From positions 14,627-78,626 of the forward strand of contig CAJKBH010000013.1 of the NCBI GenBank assembly GCA_905198125.1: DNA of 64,000 nt, read 5' to 3'. This DNA comes from an uncultured Porphyromonadaceae bacterium (lineage in GTDB: Bacteria; Bacteroidota; Bacteroidia; Bacteroidales; Muribaculaceae). Every line of letters begins with the position of its first letter. Position 1 is the stretch's first letter. The notes beneath the pieces are model-generated. The model saw only the letters and a list, made by a program, of their open reading frames with translations, searched no databases and was not told where the DNA came from. The translations under genes and the position numbers were made by a program. Below, one piece after another: positions 1 through 8,776 of this stretch.

Positions 1-488
1 TGGGCAAAGCACTGATTCTGATTACGGATGCCGAGGAACTCGAGGACAAGGAGACAGTGATGGCCACGGCCGCAAACGCCGGCAAGAAAGGGATTCAGGT
101 GGACGTGGTGGGAATCGGCTCGACCACTCCTGTCACAGTGCCCGAGAACGGAGCATTGATGCTTGATCCCGAAACGGGGCAGCCGGTCAGGACAGCTTTG
201 AACGAAGATCTGGCAGCAGAGATAGCCAAAAGCGCGAAAGGAATATATGTCAACGCCTCAAACCGCGACGCATTGAGCGAGTTGGAACGTCAGCTTGACA
301 CCCTGAAAAAATCCACTCTCGAAAGCAGCGTATACGCACAGCACGACGAGCTGTTCTATATATTCGCTGTCATAGCCCTTGTGCTGATGTGCATAGACAT
401 CTTCCTGCTGGAGCGGAAAATCGCATGGCTGGACAAGATCACGTTCTTCACCAACCGTAAACCCAAAGCAAAAGCTGAGCAAAAATGA
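1..488 (+). CDS. batB: BatB-like VWA-domain membrane protein, C-terminal part (5' end outside window)
   Basis: The reading frame is open from the left edge (first full codon at base 3), so the gene begins upstream. The visible part starts with the end of a von Willebrand A domain: a hydrophobic strand then ITDAEELED, where the family normally has ITDGE. It continues through the GIQVDVVGIGS strand and ends in one transmembrane helix (about bases 345-405) and a basic cytoplasmic tail. In the Bat operons of Bacteroidetes, BatA and BatB are membrane-anchored VWA proteins of the inner membrane linked to oxidative-stress tolerance; their biochemical role is unsettled. The stop overlaps the next start by 4 bases (ATGA), and batC, batD and batE follow. 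BatA rather than BatB is possible from this fragment, but direct adjacency to batC favours BatB. Confidence 0.85.
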   Translation, partial: GKALILITDAEELEDKETVMATAANAGKKGIQVDVVGIGSTTPVTVPENGALMLDPETGQPVRTALNEDLAAEIAKSAKGIYVNASNRDALSELERQLDTLKKSTLESSVYAQHDELFYIFAVIALVLMCIDIFLLERKIAWLDKITFFTNRKPKAKAEQK

Positions 489-1234
489 GAAAAGCTATAT
501 ACATACTGATGTCGGTCATGCTCTTAGGCATTTCGGCCGTGCCGGTTGCCCAGGCTTCGACACGCGCCGAACGACGTCTTGTGACAAAAGGCAACAAGCT
601 ATACACCGAACGCAAATTCGTAGAGGCCGAAAGCGTATATCAGGAAGCGCTTCGCGAAAATCCGCAGAGCACTTCCGCGCGCTATAACCTCGGTCTGTCA
701 CAGCTGCGCCAGGTGAAGAACCTGAAGGATTCCACGCCTAAGACTCAGAAACTGATAGAGGGAGCCCGTCAGAATTTCACCGAAGCGGCACGCAATGTCA
801 AGCAGCGTCCCGGCATAGCGGCTAAGGCGAACTACAATCTTGGCAATATGGAATTCAATATGGAGCAGTATCAGAAGGCCATAGATTACTACAAACAGTC
901 GCTGCGCATTGATCCTGACGATGACAATGCCCGGCGCAACCTCCGGATCGCACAGAAGAAACTGCAGCAGCAGAATCAGGATAAGAACCAGCAGAACCAG
1001 AATCAGGACCAGCAGGATAAAAAGGACCGGCAGGACCAGAAAAATCAGCAGCAACAGCAGCCTCAACAGCAGGAACAAAAACAGCAGCCACAGGAACAGA
1101 AGATTAATGAACAGACGGCTCAGCGGATTCTGCAGGCCATGGACAGCAAGGAGAACCAGACTCGAGCCAGAGTGAATCGCGCCGCCAAAGGTGAAAAGAG
1201 CGTCGGAAACGGAGGTGCCAGAAAGCGATGGTAA
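485..1234 (+). CDS. batC: BatC-like TPR protein with glutamine-rich tail
   Basis: 249 residues. It has an N-terminal signal peptide (MRKAIYILMSVMLL then a small-residue cleavage region VPVAQAS), followed by about three TPR-like helical repeats (roughly residues 30-155; YNLGLSQLR and YNLGNMEFN are typical TPR helices). The region around residues 158-210 is very rich in Gln, Asn, Lys and Asp and carries repeated NQQNQ/DQQ units. The C-terminus is short and basic. This is the usual build of periplasmic BatC, thought to act as a scaffold for the other Bat proteins. The start overlaps the batB stop in ATGA, so translation is probably coupled. The low-complexity tail is encoded by cag/aat/gac-rich sequence around 960-1100, which may be slippage-prone. 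Confidence 0.88.
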   Translation: MRKAIYILMSVMLLGISAVPVAQASTRAERRLVTKGNKLYTERKFVEAESVYQEALRENPQSTSARYNLGLSQLRQVKNLKDSTPKTQKLIEGARQNFTEAARNVKQRPGIAAKANYNLGNMEFNMEQYQKAIDYYKQSLRIDPDDDNARRNLRIAQKKLQQQNQDKNQQNQNQDQQDKKDRQDQKNQQQQQPQQQEQKQQPQEQKINEQTAQRILQAMDSKENQTRARVNRAAKGEKSVGNGGARKRW

Positions 1235-1300
1235 CCTTCGCCTGGTCCATTACTCTTGATTTAATCACTAATGTATTTATTCCCAATGTGCTGACAGACA

Positions 1301-2206
1301 ATGAAAAAAATCCTGACAATCTTGCTTTTGTTAATGATTTGCGTTACAGACAAAGCTGTGGCGCAGAATCTTGACATCAACAAGAATAACCTGAAACTGA
1401 GCTGGAACCGCGAGAAAATCAACCTGTATCATCACGAGCCGGCAGTAATCACTCTGTACCTGTGGATACAGGGATACGATGTGCAAGGTGTCAGGAAATC
1501 AAAGCCATCCACACTCAACAACGGGAAATTCAGTTATCTGAAACAGGCGGATTTCGACCGTCAGCCTCGTGTGGTGAACAAAGACGGCGAGACGTGGACA
1601 GTCTATCCGATTGACAGTTACGCCATAGCAATGGACAAGGCCGGGAAATATAAACTGCAGGATGGCCGCTATGTCGTCGATCTTGCGGTTCCGGTCATCT
1701 ATGACGATCCATTCTGGGGCAAGATGCAGACCCTGAAGACTCAGCGTATAGAGGTGCCGGTAAATCCCGTACAGATCACGGTCTCAGACCTGCCGCCTGT
1801 GCCTCAGGACACAGAGTTCTCCGGAGCTGTCGGCGACTTTAAGGTAGAGGTTACAGTGCCTCCGGGCGATATATTCCTTAACGAAGAAGCCACGGCTATA
1901 GTCACGATCACAGGCAACGGCTGGCTGAACGACGATACGCTGCCTGAATATCACGACGCATTTCAGAAAGGAACCAAACTTAAGTCATTTTCCGAGAATC
2001 GTCAGCAATACCTCAGGGACGGAAAGATGATATCCGAACTCCAGATGGAATGTACTTTCATCCCCACGGATAAAAACGCAGAGATAAGCCCTGTATGGCT
2101 TGAAGTGTTCAATCCCATAAAGGGCGTTTACGAGACAATTAAATCCGAACCGGTCAAGGTCAAGGTGCAGTCCATAGCCGCAAAGGCTCCGACTCACGAC
2201 ATATAA
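1301..2206 (+). CDS. Short BatD-like periplasmic protein (extra BatD paralogue)
   Basis: 301 residues with a clear signal peptide (MKKILTILLLLMICV...AVAQ). It resembles the middle and third beta-rich domains of the full BatD that follows: DPFWGKM here against DPFFGSM there, and DLPPVPQDTEFSGAVGDF here against PLPAPKPVDFSGGVGKF there. It lacks the first BatD domain, the transmembrane helix and the cytoplasmic tail, so it should be a soluble periplasmic protein. It starts 66 bases after batC and ends 8 bases before batD, inside the operon. No frameshift or internal stop suggests decay. A role as an extra partner in the Bat complex is inference from position and similarity. Confidence 0.75.
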   Translation: MKKILTILLLLMICVTDKAVAQNLDINKNNLKLSWNREKINLYHHEPAVITLYLWIQGYDVQGVRKSKPSTLNNGKFSYLKQADFDRQPRVVNKDGETWTVYPIDSYAIAMDKAGKYKLQDGRYVVDLAVPVIYDDPFWGKMQTLKTQRIEVPVNPVQITVSDLPPVPQDTEFSGAVGDFKVEVTVPPGDIFLNEEATAIVTITGNGWLNDDTLPEYHDAFQKGTKLKSFSENRQQYLRDGKMISELQMECTFIPTDKNAEISPVWLEVFNPIKGVYETIKSEPVKVKVQSIAAKAPTHDI

Positions 2207-2214
2207 TCAGAACG

Positions 2215-4050
2215 ATGAAAATTAAGAGATATTTATCCGTACTTATAGCGTTGCTTGTCGGCATCATGGCGATGCAGGCAGCTGAAGTGCGTATGGAAGT
2301 CAGTCCCGGTCCAGGGCGCCGAAGCATCGAGGTCAAGGATCTGTTTTATATCACGATTGAGGTTGTGAATCTTGACGGCTCACCGTCGCAGCCATCGAAT
2401 GTGCCGGGAGCCAAACTGGTTTATTTCGACCGAACAGGTTCTTCATCCAGCTTTACAAGTATCAATGGCAAGACCAGTCGCAGCACGTCATACACATGGA
2501 CGGCGACGTTGCGGGCTGAAAAGGAGGGAAATTACAGTTTCGGTCCTGTCGTTGTCGGCGGCGTGAAAAGTAATGTGGTGCATTACAACATCGGAAAGGC
2601 AATGCCGACCCAGAGGCAATCGGCCGCACAGCCCCAGGGATCGGCAGTACAACAAGGAGGCCAGGACGATGACAAGCCGCAATACATAGGACATGGCGAT
2701 CAGAACCTGTTCCTGCGTGCCAATGTAACAAAGACTTCGGCATACGAGCAGGAAGCGCTGGTATATACCGTGAAGCTTTACACCAGCTATGATGCCGTAA
2801 AATTCATCGGTGCCACGGCAGCTCCTAAATTCGACGGCTTTGTTGTGGAGGAATCAAAAGACATCTCGCAGTCCCTTAGCTATGAGACCTATAACGGCAA
2901 GTCGTATGCAACGGCTATCATAGCCCGCTACATCATCTTCCCGCAGATGACAGGAGCCCTGAAGGTGTCGGGCAACACATACACCATTTCCGTAGACCGT
3001 CGTGAATATTATCATGACCCGTTCTTCGGCAGCATGGCTTACAGCCAGCCGCTGCAGCTGAATGTGACGCCTAACGACCTGGTGATTAACGTCAAACCGC
3101 TACCGGCTCCCAAGCCTGTGGATTTCAGCGGCGGTGTCGGCAAATTCAATATCACATCACAGCTGAAGGATGCAGAATTCAAATCCAACCAGACGGCGTC
3201 AATAGTTTATACCGTATCAGGTACCGGCAATGTAAAATACGTGCAGATGCCCGATCTGGCCACACTGTATCCTCCGCAACTCGAGATATACACCCCGACA
3301 TCCACTCAGAATGTCAAGGTAGGTTCAACATCGGTTTCCGGAAATGTGACCTTCGACTATTCGTTCATGCCGCTTGAAGAAGGCACGTTCAAGATTCCTG
3401 ACGTGAAGATGGTTTATTTCAACCCCGAGACGGGACAATATGAAACCTCCGTTGCCAAGGGTTATACCATAACTGTACAGAAAGGTAAAGGGTCGGCCAA
3501 ATCGCAGGCGCGTAAGAGACTGCATTTTGACTCGGAACTGCAGACCATAGATATGGACAGACTCCACAAGGTGCATCGTCCCGTCGTGTACAAGGGCGCT
3601 TACTGGCTGTGGTTCATCATTCCGACAATAACACTGTTGCTGAGCCTTGGCTTATGGATACGATACAACCGGATGCATAAGGATATGGCCGCACTGAATA
3701 TGCGCCGCGCAGACAAGATAGCCCGCCGGCGCCTGCGCAAAGCCGCCGCGGCAATGAAGAAAAAGAACCGTGACCTTTTCTATGACGAGTTGCTTACCGC
3801 TCTATGGGGTTATTTAGGCGACAAACTCAAGATGCCTACCTCCGAGCTGCTGCGCGACAATATCCGACAGACTCTTGAATCACGCAACATTCCCGAGAAT
3901 GTGACCGAGCGACTTATAGCTCTGGTTGACGAGGCCGAATTTGCAAAATATTCATCGGCAGGAGGCGATTCCGCAATGGACCGTGATTACAAGGAGGCAA
4001 TAGAGGCCATCAACGAACTTGAAGACGCATTTAGAAAGACTAAGCAATGA
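2215..4050 (+). CDS. batD: BatD, oxygen-tolerance protein
   Basis: 611 residues. It has a signal peptide (ends near AMQAAE), then three beta-rich periplasmic domains (about residues 25-130, 160-290 and 300-415), a transmembrane helix near residues 464-482 (WLWFIIPTITLLLSLGLW), and a basic, helical cytoplasmic tail of about 125 residues. Length and order fit BatD (oxygen tolerance family). It is expected to sit in the inner membrane beside the VWA proteins BatA and BatB. The stop overlaps the batE start by 4 bases (ATGA). The low-complexity QRQSAAQPQGSAVQQGGQ linker separates domains one and two. Confidence 0.9.
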   Translation: MKIKRYLSVLIALLVGIMAMQAAEVRMEVSPGPGRRSIEVKDLFYITIEVVNLDGSPSQPSNVPGAKLVYFDRTGSSSSFTSINGKTSRSTSYTWTATLRAEKEGNYSFGPVVVGGVKSNVVHYNIGKAMPTQRQSAAQPQGSAVQQGGQDDDKPQYIGHGDQNLFLRANVTKTSAYEQEALVYTVKLYTSYDAVKFIGATAAPKFDGFVVEESKDISQSLSYETYNGKSYATAIIARYIIFPQMTGALKVSGNTYTISVDRREYYHDPFFGSMAYSQPLQLNVTPNDLVINVKPLPAPKPVDFSGGVGKFNITSQLKDAEFKSNQTASIVYTVSGTGNVKYVQMPDLATLYPPQLEIYTPTSTQNVKVGSTSVSGNVTFDYSFMPLEEGTFKIPDVKMVYFNPETGQYETSVAKGYTITVQKGKGSAKSQARKRLHFDSELQTIDMDRLHKVHRPVVYKGAYWLWFIIPTITLLLSLGLWIRYNRMHKDMAALNMRRADKIARRRLRKAAAAMKKKNRDLFYDELLTALWGYLGDKLKMPTSELLRDNIRQTLESRNIPENVTERLIALVDEAEFAKYSSAGGDSAMDRDYKEAIEAINELEDAFRKTKQ

Positions 4051-4859
4051 CACACCATATATTAAGAATATTCACGTCGTTTGCCTTGGCGGGCATTTTC
4101 GCATTGTCAAGCCAGGGAGCCACACCGGAAGAAGCCCGACAGGCATACGACAAAGGCGACTATACCAAGGCGGTGGAGATATATCAGGAACTGGCCAAGA
4201 CCCACGGCACATCGTCGGCGATGCTGTTCGACATGGGTCAGGCATACACACGGGCCGGCGACTTAGGACACGGGATGCTGTGCTATCGCCGGGCATTGCA
4301 GCAGAACCCCTCCAACAGTCAGGCGCGCTCAAACATCAAGTATATCGAAAGCCGGGTACAGGACGGGAACACAGCCGAGCTCAAAGGCAAAAAGATATCG
4401 GTGGTGCCCGAAGATCCGTCGTTTTTTACTGTGCTGAAAAACTACATTACCCGACGCCACCATACCAATACATGGGCCACATGGAGCGGCATCACATTCG
4501 TATTGTTCTGTGTATGCCTTGCGCTATACATATTCCAGGACAGGGTCCTGCTCCGCAAGATTGGATTTTTCGGTGCGATAGCCATGATCTCGATCAGCGT
4601 GCTGACACTGATATTCGCATTCATGGGAGCCCACGCCTCAGGCAAACAGGATGAAGGCGTGATCACGGCATATAAGATAGAACTGAAGGCCGATCCATCA
4701 ACATCAGCCAAGAACGTGACATCGCCTCTGGTGCAGGGCACAGTAATGCAGATAATGGATACGGAGAAAGCTGAAAACGGCAATCCTCAATGGTACAAAG
4801 TACGCCTCAACTCGGATTTTGCCGGATGGATCAGGAACGACTCTTTTGAACCAATCTGA
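4047..4859 (+). CDS. batE: BatE-like TPR and SH3 membrane protein
   Basis: 270 residues. It has a signal peptide or first helix (SFALAGIFALSSQGA), then TPR repeats over about residues 28-105 (AYDKGDYTKAVEIYQELAK; GHGMLCYRRALQQNPSNSQA). Two transmembrane helices follow (near residues 148-168 and 176-195). A C-terminal bacterial SH3-like domain (about 205-270) ends in AGWIRNDSFEPI. This matches BatE, the last gene of the Bacteroidetes Bat operon. It begins inside the batD stop (ATGA overlap). A 168-base gap with a new promoter follows, so the operon probably ends here. Confidence 0.88.
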   Translation: MTHHILRIFTSFALAGIFALSSQGATPEEARQAYDKGDYTKAVEIYQELAKTHGTSSAMLFDMGQAYTRAGDLGHGMLCYRRALQQNPSNSQARSNIKYIESRVQDGNTAELKGKKISVVPEDPSFFTVLKNYITRRHHTNTWATWSGITFVLFCVCLALYIFQDRVLLRKIGFFGAIAMISISVLTLIFAFMGAHASGKQDEGVITAYKIELKADPSTSAKNVTSPLVQGTVMQIMDTEKAENGNPQWYKVRLNSDFAGWIRNDSFEPI

Positions 4860-4927
4860 TAATCAGTAAAATAATAGAACTGCTGTGAGAATGTGTTATA
4901 AAACATTCCAAATTATTACATTTTATT

Positions 4928-4958
4928 TTTGAAATAATCGAAAAAATGTATAATTTAG
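4928..4958 (+). promoter_or_regulatory. Bacteroidetes-type promoter for the HTH-usp-mutS2 unit
   Basis: TTTG at 4928-4931, 19 bases, then TAATTTAG at 4951-4958. The latter is one base off the TAnnTTTG -7 consensus of the Bacteroidetes housekeeping sigma factor. It lies about 70 bases before the start at 5028, in an AT-rich gap, and points the same way as the gene. Confidence 0.55.
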
Positions 4959-5027
4959 CACTATGAGAGCCGAGGGAAACCGACAGCTCCACTAATACAA
5001 AGAATAAAAACTCAATACATACCGACC

Positions 5028-5285
5028 ATGAGCAAGACAATCACATTTAACGAGCTCCGTCGCATCAAGGACAGTTTGCCCGACGGCTCCACACATCGTA
5101 TCGCAGACGAGTTGAACGTAACCGTACAGACGGTGCGCAACTATTTTGGAGGCGTCAATTATGAGTTCGGCAAGAATGCCGCCATGCACATTGAACCGGG
5201 CCCCGACGGCGGTCTTGTGATATTGGACGATACCACGATCTATGACATGGCAATCAAGATCCTGGAGGAGCAGAAGGAGAAATAA
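5028..5285 (+). CDS. Small HTH-like DNA-binding protein
   Basis: 85 residues. Residues 8-40 (FNELRRIKDSLPDG then HRIADELNVTVQTVRNYFGG) look like a helix-turn-helix: a helix, a turn at LNV, and a recognition-type helix TVQTVRNYF. The second half is acidic and ends in a helix, KILEEQKEK. Short proteins of this kind, annotated only as DNA-binding, are common in Bacteroidales; the target is unknown. The next gene starts on the base after this stop, so co-translation with the universal stress protein is likely. Regulation of its own operon is a guess. The fold is called from pattern only. Confidence 0.7.
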   Translation: MSKTITFNELRRIKDSLPDGSTHRIADELNVTVQTVRNYFGGVNYEFGKNAAMHIEPGPDGGLVILDDTTIYDMAIKILEEQKEK

Positions 5286-6203
5286 ATGGAGAAAACACGT
5301 TCGGGAATGAGCAGACACATGCTCATTCCCGTCGATTTTTCAGATGCATCGATGTTTGCGGTGCGTGTTGGGTTTCGCTTCGCACGCGTCCTTGGCATGA
5401 CGCCCGTGCTGATGCACGTGTATCCGATGGTGTGGCTGGGTGATGATACGGCCGGCGAATACTTAGGCGAAAACGACCCTATGGAATCGGAATTGGCCGA
5501 TGCCATAGCCGAGCGCGACATGATGCGTGCAGCCGAGCATCGTTTCAGGAAGTTCCGAAAGCAGTTGACCGAAAAGATAGAATCGGGCGACATAGCGGAT
5601 GTGAAATACACCACGCTGTTGCAGCAAGGAATTCCTGAAGACGAGATACTGGGCTATTGCCGTGAACAGCATCCCGGCATGGTGCTGATGTCTACGCGGG
5701 GAATATCGCGAAAGGAGGAGGACCTGATAGGCAGCGTCACAGCCGAAGTGCTCGACTCGTGCGAGGTGCCCGTATTCACGATACCAGACAATTACCCAAT
5801 AGAGGATTCCAAGCCGTTGAAGCGGATGCTGTTGTTCTGCACGCTGGACCAGTATGATGTTCCTGCGCTGGAGAAACTGATGCATACGTTCAATTCGCCG
5901 GAAATAGACGTATGGCTAATGCCCGTGACGCATCGTCATGCCACCACGGTGCAACAACTGCTGAACTCTCTGTTTGAGAAATTGTCGAACGCATGGCCCA
6001 ATGCCACATTCCACGAGGCTCCGCTTCTCGATGCGAAAATCGACGCACAATTAGAGACATTTATCAAGAATAATCAAATACAACTTATCATAGCCCCTAA
6101 CCGACGGGCCAGCATATTGACGCGGTTGTTCCGGCCGTCGGTGGCACATCAATGTCTTTTCACAATTGACATTCCGATGCTTGCCCTCCCTGCAGATAAA
6201 TGA
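5286..6203 (+). CDS. Universal stress protein, two-domain
   Basis: 305 residues, about twice a single UspA domain. The N-terminal half has the Usp opening strand HMLIPVDFSDAS followed by the helix FAVRVGFRFARVLG. It ends in the typical VLMSTRGISRK...GSVTAEVLDSCEVPVFTIP stretch, in which the phosphate-binding G-x-G/S-T pattern appears in altered form. The second half (about residues 178-305) is a more diverged repeat. Usp proteins are cytoplasmic stress-response proteins, some binding ATP. The ATG directly follows the previous stop; a second Met at residue 9 (MSRHMLIP) is an alternative start. The stop overlaps mutS2 by 4 bases (ATGA). Confidence 0.85.
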   Translation: MEKTRSGMSRHMLIPVDFSDASMFAVRVGFRFARVLGMTPVLMHVYPMVWLGDDTAGEYLGENDPMESELADAIAERDMMRAAEHRFRKFRKQLTEKIESGDIADVKYTTLLQQGIPEDEILGYCREQHPGMVLMSTRGISRKEEDLIGSVTAEVLDSCEVPVFTIPDNYPIEDSKPLKRMLLFCTLDQYDVPALEKLMHTFNSPEIDVWLMPVTHRHATTVQQLLNSLFEKLSNAWPNATFHEAPLLDAKIDAQLETFIKNNQIQLIIAPNRRASILTRLFRPSVAHQCLFTIDIPMLALPADK

Positions 6204-8674
6204 CGGATATAGAAATAAAGATTGGATTTGACGGAGTACGACGCAGTATTTCCGAATTATGCGGCACACACCAAGGCAAAGAGTGTGTGCGCGACATGTC
6301 GTTTTCACGCGATTACGACACTATAATGCACGCATTGCATTGTGTGGACGAAATGCGCGGCATAATCGCGGCCTCGTTGCCATACGCTGTGCCGTCGCAA
6401 CATAACGTACTGCCATATCTTACGGAAATAAAAGCTGCAAATTCATTCATGAGTTCTGACCGTCTTTACAAACTGCTACAGATTCTGCTTTCGTTCAACG
6501 AAGTGCGCGCCTTCTACCGTGCCACCGCCAAGGAGGAGCAGGACACTGATACCGGCGCGTTCCTCTATCCACATCTGGCAAAAGAGCTGGAAAACCTGGG
6601 CAGCTTTCCACAGCTTATATCCACAATCAATAATTCCGTCAACAAGTTCGAAGAATTGAAAGACAATGCGTCACCTGCGCTGTATGAGATACGGCAGTCC
6701 ATCAAACGTTCGCAGGGTTCGATGCAACGTATATTGCGGTCTGTTCTGGACCGTGCCATAAAACAAGGCATCATAGACTCTGACGTGACACCGGCCATAC
6801 GCGACGGACGCATGGTTATACCGGTGAATGCCGGCAATAAACGCGAGATCAGCGGAATAGTCCATGACGAGAGTGCCACCGGCAAGACAGTGTTCATTGA
6901 ACCGGCGGAAGTGGTGGAGGCAGGCAACAGACTCCGCGAACTTGAAATGGACGAGCAACGGGAGGAAACCAGAATTCTGATCGACATCGCCGCATCCATC
7001 AGACCGCACATAGACGACATAACGCAATCGTGTCTGCTGCTCGGAAGCCTGGATTTCATAATGGCCAAAGCCCGGTATGCAATCGAGACAGACGCGAGAA
7101 TGCCTCACATACAGTCCAAACCGGAATTGGAATGGTATCATGCCGTGCATCCGGGGCTGTTGCTGTCATTGCGCGCGCAGGATAAAAAGGTAGTGCCGCT
7201 GGACATCATACTTACCCCTAAAGACCGCATCCTGATTATTTCCGGGCCGAACGCCGGGGGAAAATCAGTCACACTCAAGACTGTGGCCATCGTTCAGTAC
7301 ATGATGCAATGCGGCGTAATGCCGACGCTGTACGAGAACTCGCACATGAGGCTGTTCCGTAACATAATCATAGACATAGGCGATGAGCAGTCCATCGAGA
7401 ACGAGCTGAGTACATATTCCTCGCACCTGAGCAACATGCGCTATTTCCTGACTCATTCCGACAGCCATACACTATTCCTGGCCGATGAGATGGGATCCGG
7501 CACTGAGCCGCAGATAGGCGGCGCCATGGCTCAGGCAATCCTCTCCAAACTTGGCAAATCAGGCGCATACGGCGTTGTCACAACCCACTACCAGAACCTG
7601 AAGACGTTCGCCGACAATACCGAAGGATTCGTAAACGGAGCCATGCTTTACGACCGTCAGCACCTTCAGCCCATGTTCAAACTGGAGATAGGCAATCCCG
7701 GAAGCTCGTTCGCCCTCGACATCGCCCACAAGATGGGACTGCCGCAGGATGTGATTGCCGCAGCGAAGGAGATTGTAGGCAGCGATTATGTCAATATGGA
7801 CAAATATCTGAGCGACATAGCCCGCGACCGCAGATATTGGAGCAACAAACGGCAGAACATCAAGGAGAAGGAGCAGCGTCTCGACGATATCCTTGACAAA
7901 TACGAGGCACAGGCCGGCGACCTTAAGACACAGCGCCGAGCCATACTGGACGAGGCGAGGAAAGAGGCCCGGGAGATTGTCGAGGGCCTTAACGCACGCA
8001 TAGAGCGCACTATACTCGAAATCCGCAATACCCAGGCTGAGAAGGAGCGCACCAAGGCATTGCGGGCGGAACTCAAGGAGCATGTGGACGAAGTGTTGAA
8101 TCCGGGATCGGAGAAGGAATCGAATCTTCCCAAAAGTCTCAAGACCCCGAAACCAAGACGTAACCAAGCCCCCAAGCAACCGCAGGCTGCGGCAAGGCAA
8201 CAGGAGAAACGTCCGTTGGCGACAGGAGACTATGTCACCATGGAGGGGAGCTCGACACCGGGCCAGATACTGTCCATTTCCGGCAAAAAAGCAGAGGTGG
8301 CGTTCGGCGCGCTCCGTACTTTCGTGGAGCTGTCCAGGCTGAAAGCAGGAAAGAAGCCAAAGATGTCAGGACTCGGCACAAGTTCTGCAGGCGTGGTAAG
8401 CTCTGATGACAGCCGCACACGTCAGCTGAATTTCAATCGGGAGATCGATGTGCGCGGAATGAGGGCAGACGAGGCGTTGCAGGCCGTGATGTATTTTCTT
8501 GACGATGCCATTCAGTTCCAAGCAGATAAAGTAAGGATATTGCACGGCACCGGTCATGGTATCCTCAAGACATTGATTCGCCAGCAGCTTAAGGCGAATC
8601 CGGCAGTGCGCGGCTTTGCAGACGAGGACATAAGGTTCGGAGGTGCCGGAATCACGGTGGTGGATCTTGAATAA
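6200..8674 (+). CDS. mutS2: MutS2 family ATPase/endonuclease with Smr domain
   Basis: 824 residues. The order is the MutS core and clamp-like helices (about 1-300), then the ABC-type ATPase with Walker A GPNAGGKS near residues 349-356 and Walker B LFLADEMGSGTEP near 430. A long charged coiled coil follows (about 520-640), then a linker rich in Lys and Pro. The C-terminal Smr nuclease domain (from about residue 748) has IDVRGMRADEA and LHGTGHGILK. MutS2 lacks the mismatch-recognition domain of MutS. It is known for suppressing recombination and, in Bacillus, for rescuing collided ribosomes. The ATG overlaps the usp stop. The three genes 5028-8674 form one compact unit, suggesting a stress-linked role here (inference). 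Confidence 0.95.
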   Translation: MTDIEIKIGFDGVRRSISELCGTHQGKECVRDMSFSRDYDTIMHALHCVDEMRGIIAASLPYAVPSQHNVLPYLTEIKAANSFMSSDRLYKLLQILLSFNEVRAFYRATAKEEQDTDTGAFLYPHLAKELENLGSFPQLISTINNSVNKFEELKDNASPALYEIRQSIKRSQGSMQRILRSVLDRAIKQGIIDSDVTPAIRDGRMVIPVNAGNKREISGIVHDESATGKTVFIEPAEVVEAGNRLRELEMDEQREETRILIDIAASIRPHIDDITQSCLLLGSLDFIMAKARYAIETDARMPHIQSKPELEWYHAVHPGLLLSLRAQDKKVVPLDIILTPKDRILIISGPNAGGKSVTLKTVAIVQYMMQCGVMPTLYENSHMRLFRNIIIDIGDEQSIENELSTYSSHLSNMRYFLTHSDSHTLFLADEMGSGTEPQIGGAMAQAILSKLGKSGAYGVVTTHYQNLKTFADNTEGFVNGAMLYDRQHLQPMFKLEIGNPGSSFALDIAHKMGLPQDVIAAAKEIVGSDYVNMDKYLSDIARDRRYWSNKRQNIKEKEQRLDDILDKYEAQAGDLKTQRRAILDEARKEAREIVEGLNARIERTILEIRNTQAEKERTKALRAELKEHVDEVLNPGSEKESNLPKSLKTPKPRRNQAPKQPQAAARQQEKRPLATGDYVTMEGSSTPGQILSISGKKAEVAFGALRTFVELSRLKAGKKPKMSGLGTSSAGVVSSDDSRTRQLNFNREIDVRGMRADEALQAVMYFLDDAIQFQADKVRILHGTGHGILKTLIRQQLKANPAVRGFADEDIRFGGAGITVVDLE

Positions 8675-8776
8675 AGGACTAATCCGGGCGTAATCGGGAA
8701 TATCGCGTACAGCTTCATTACAATACAATCAGCTTCTCAAACGTTTAATTATTGATATCAATTAAGCACCCAAACT

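Noticed and set aside
1301..4050. BatD split by a frameshift into two genes
   Set aside because: The downstream BatD is full length with its own signal peptide, so the shorter gene is a paralogue, not a broken half.
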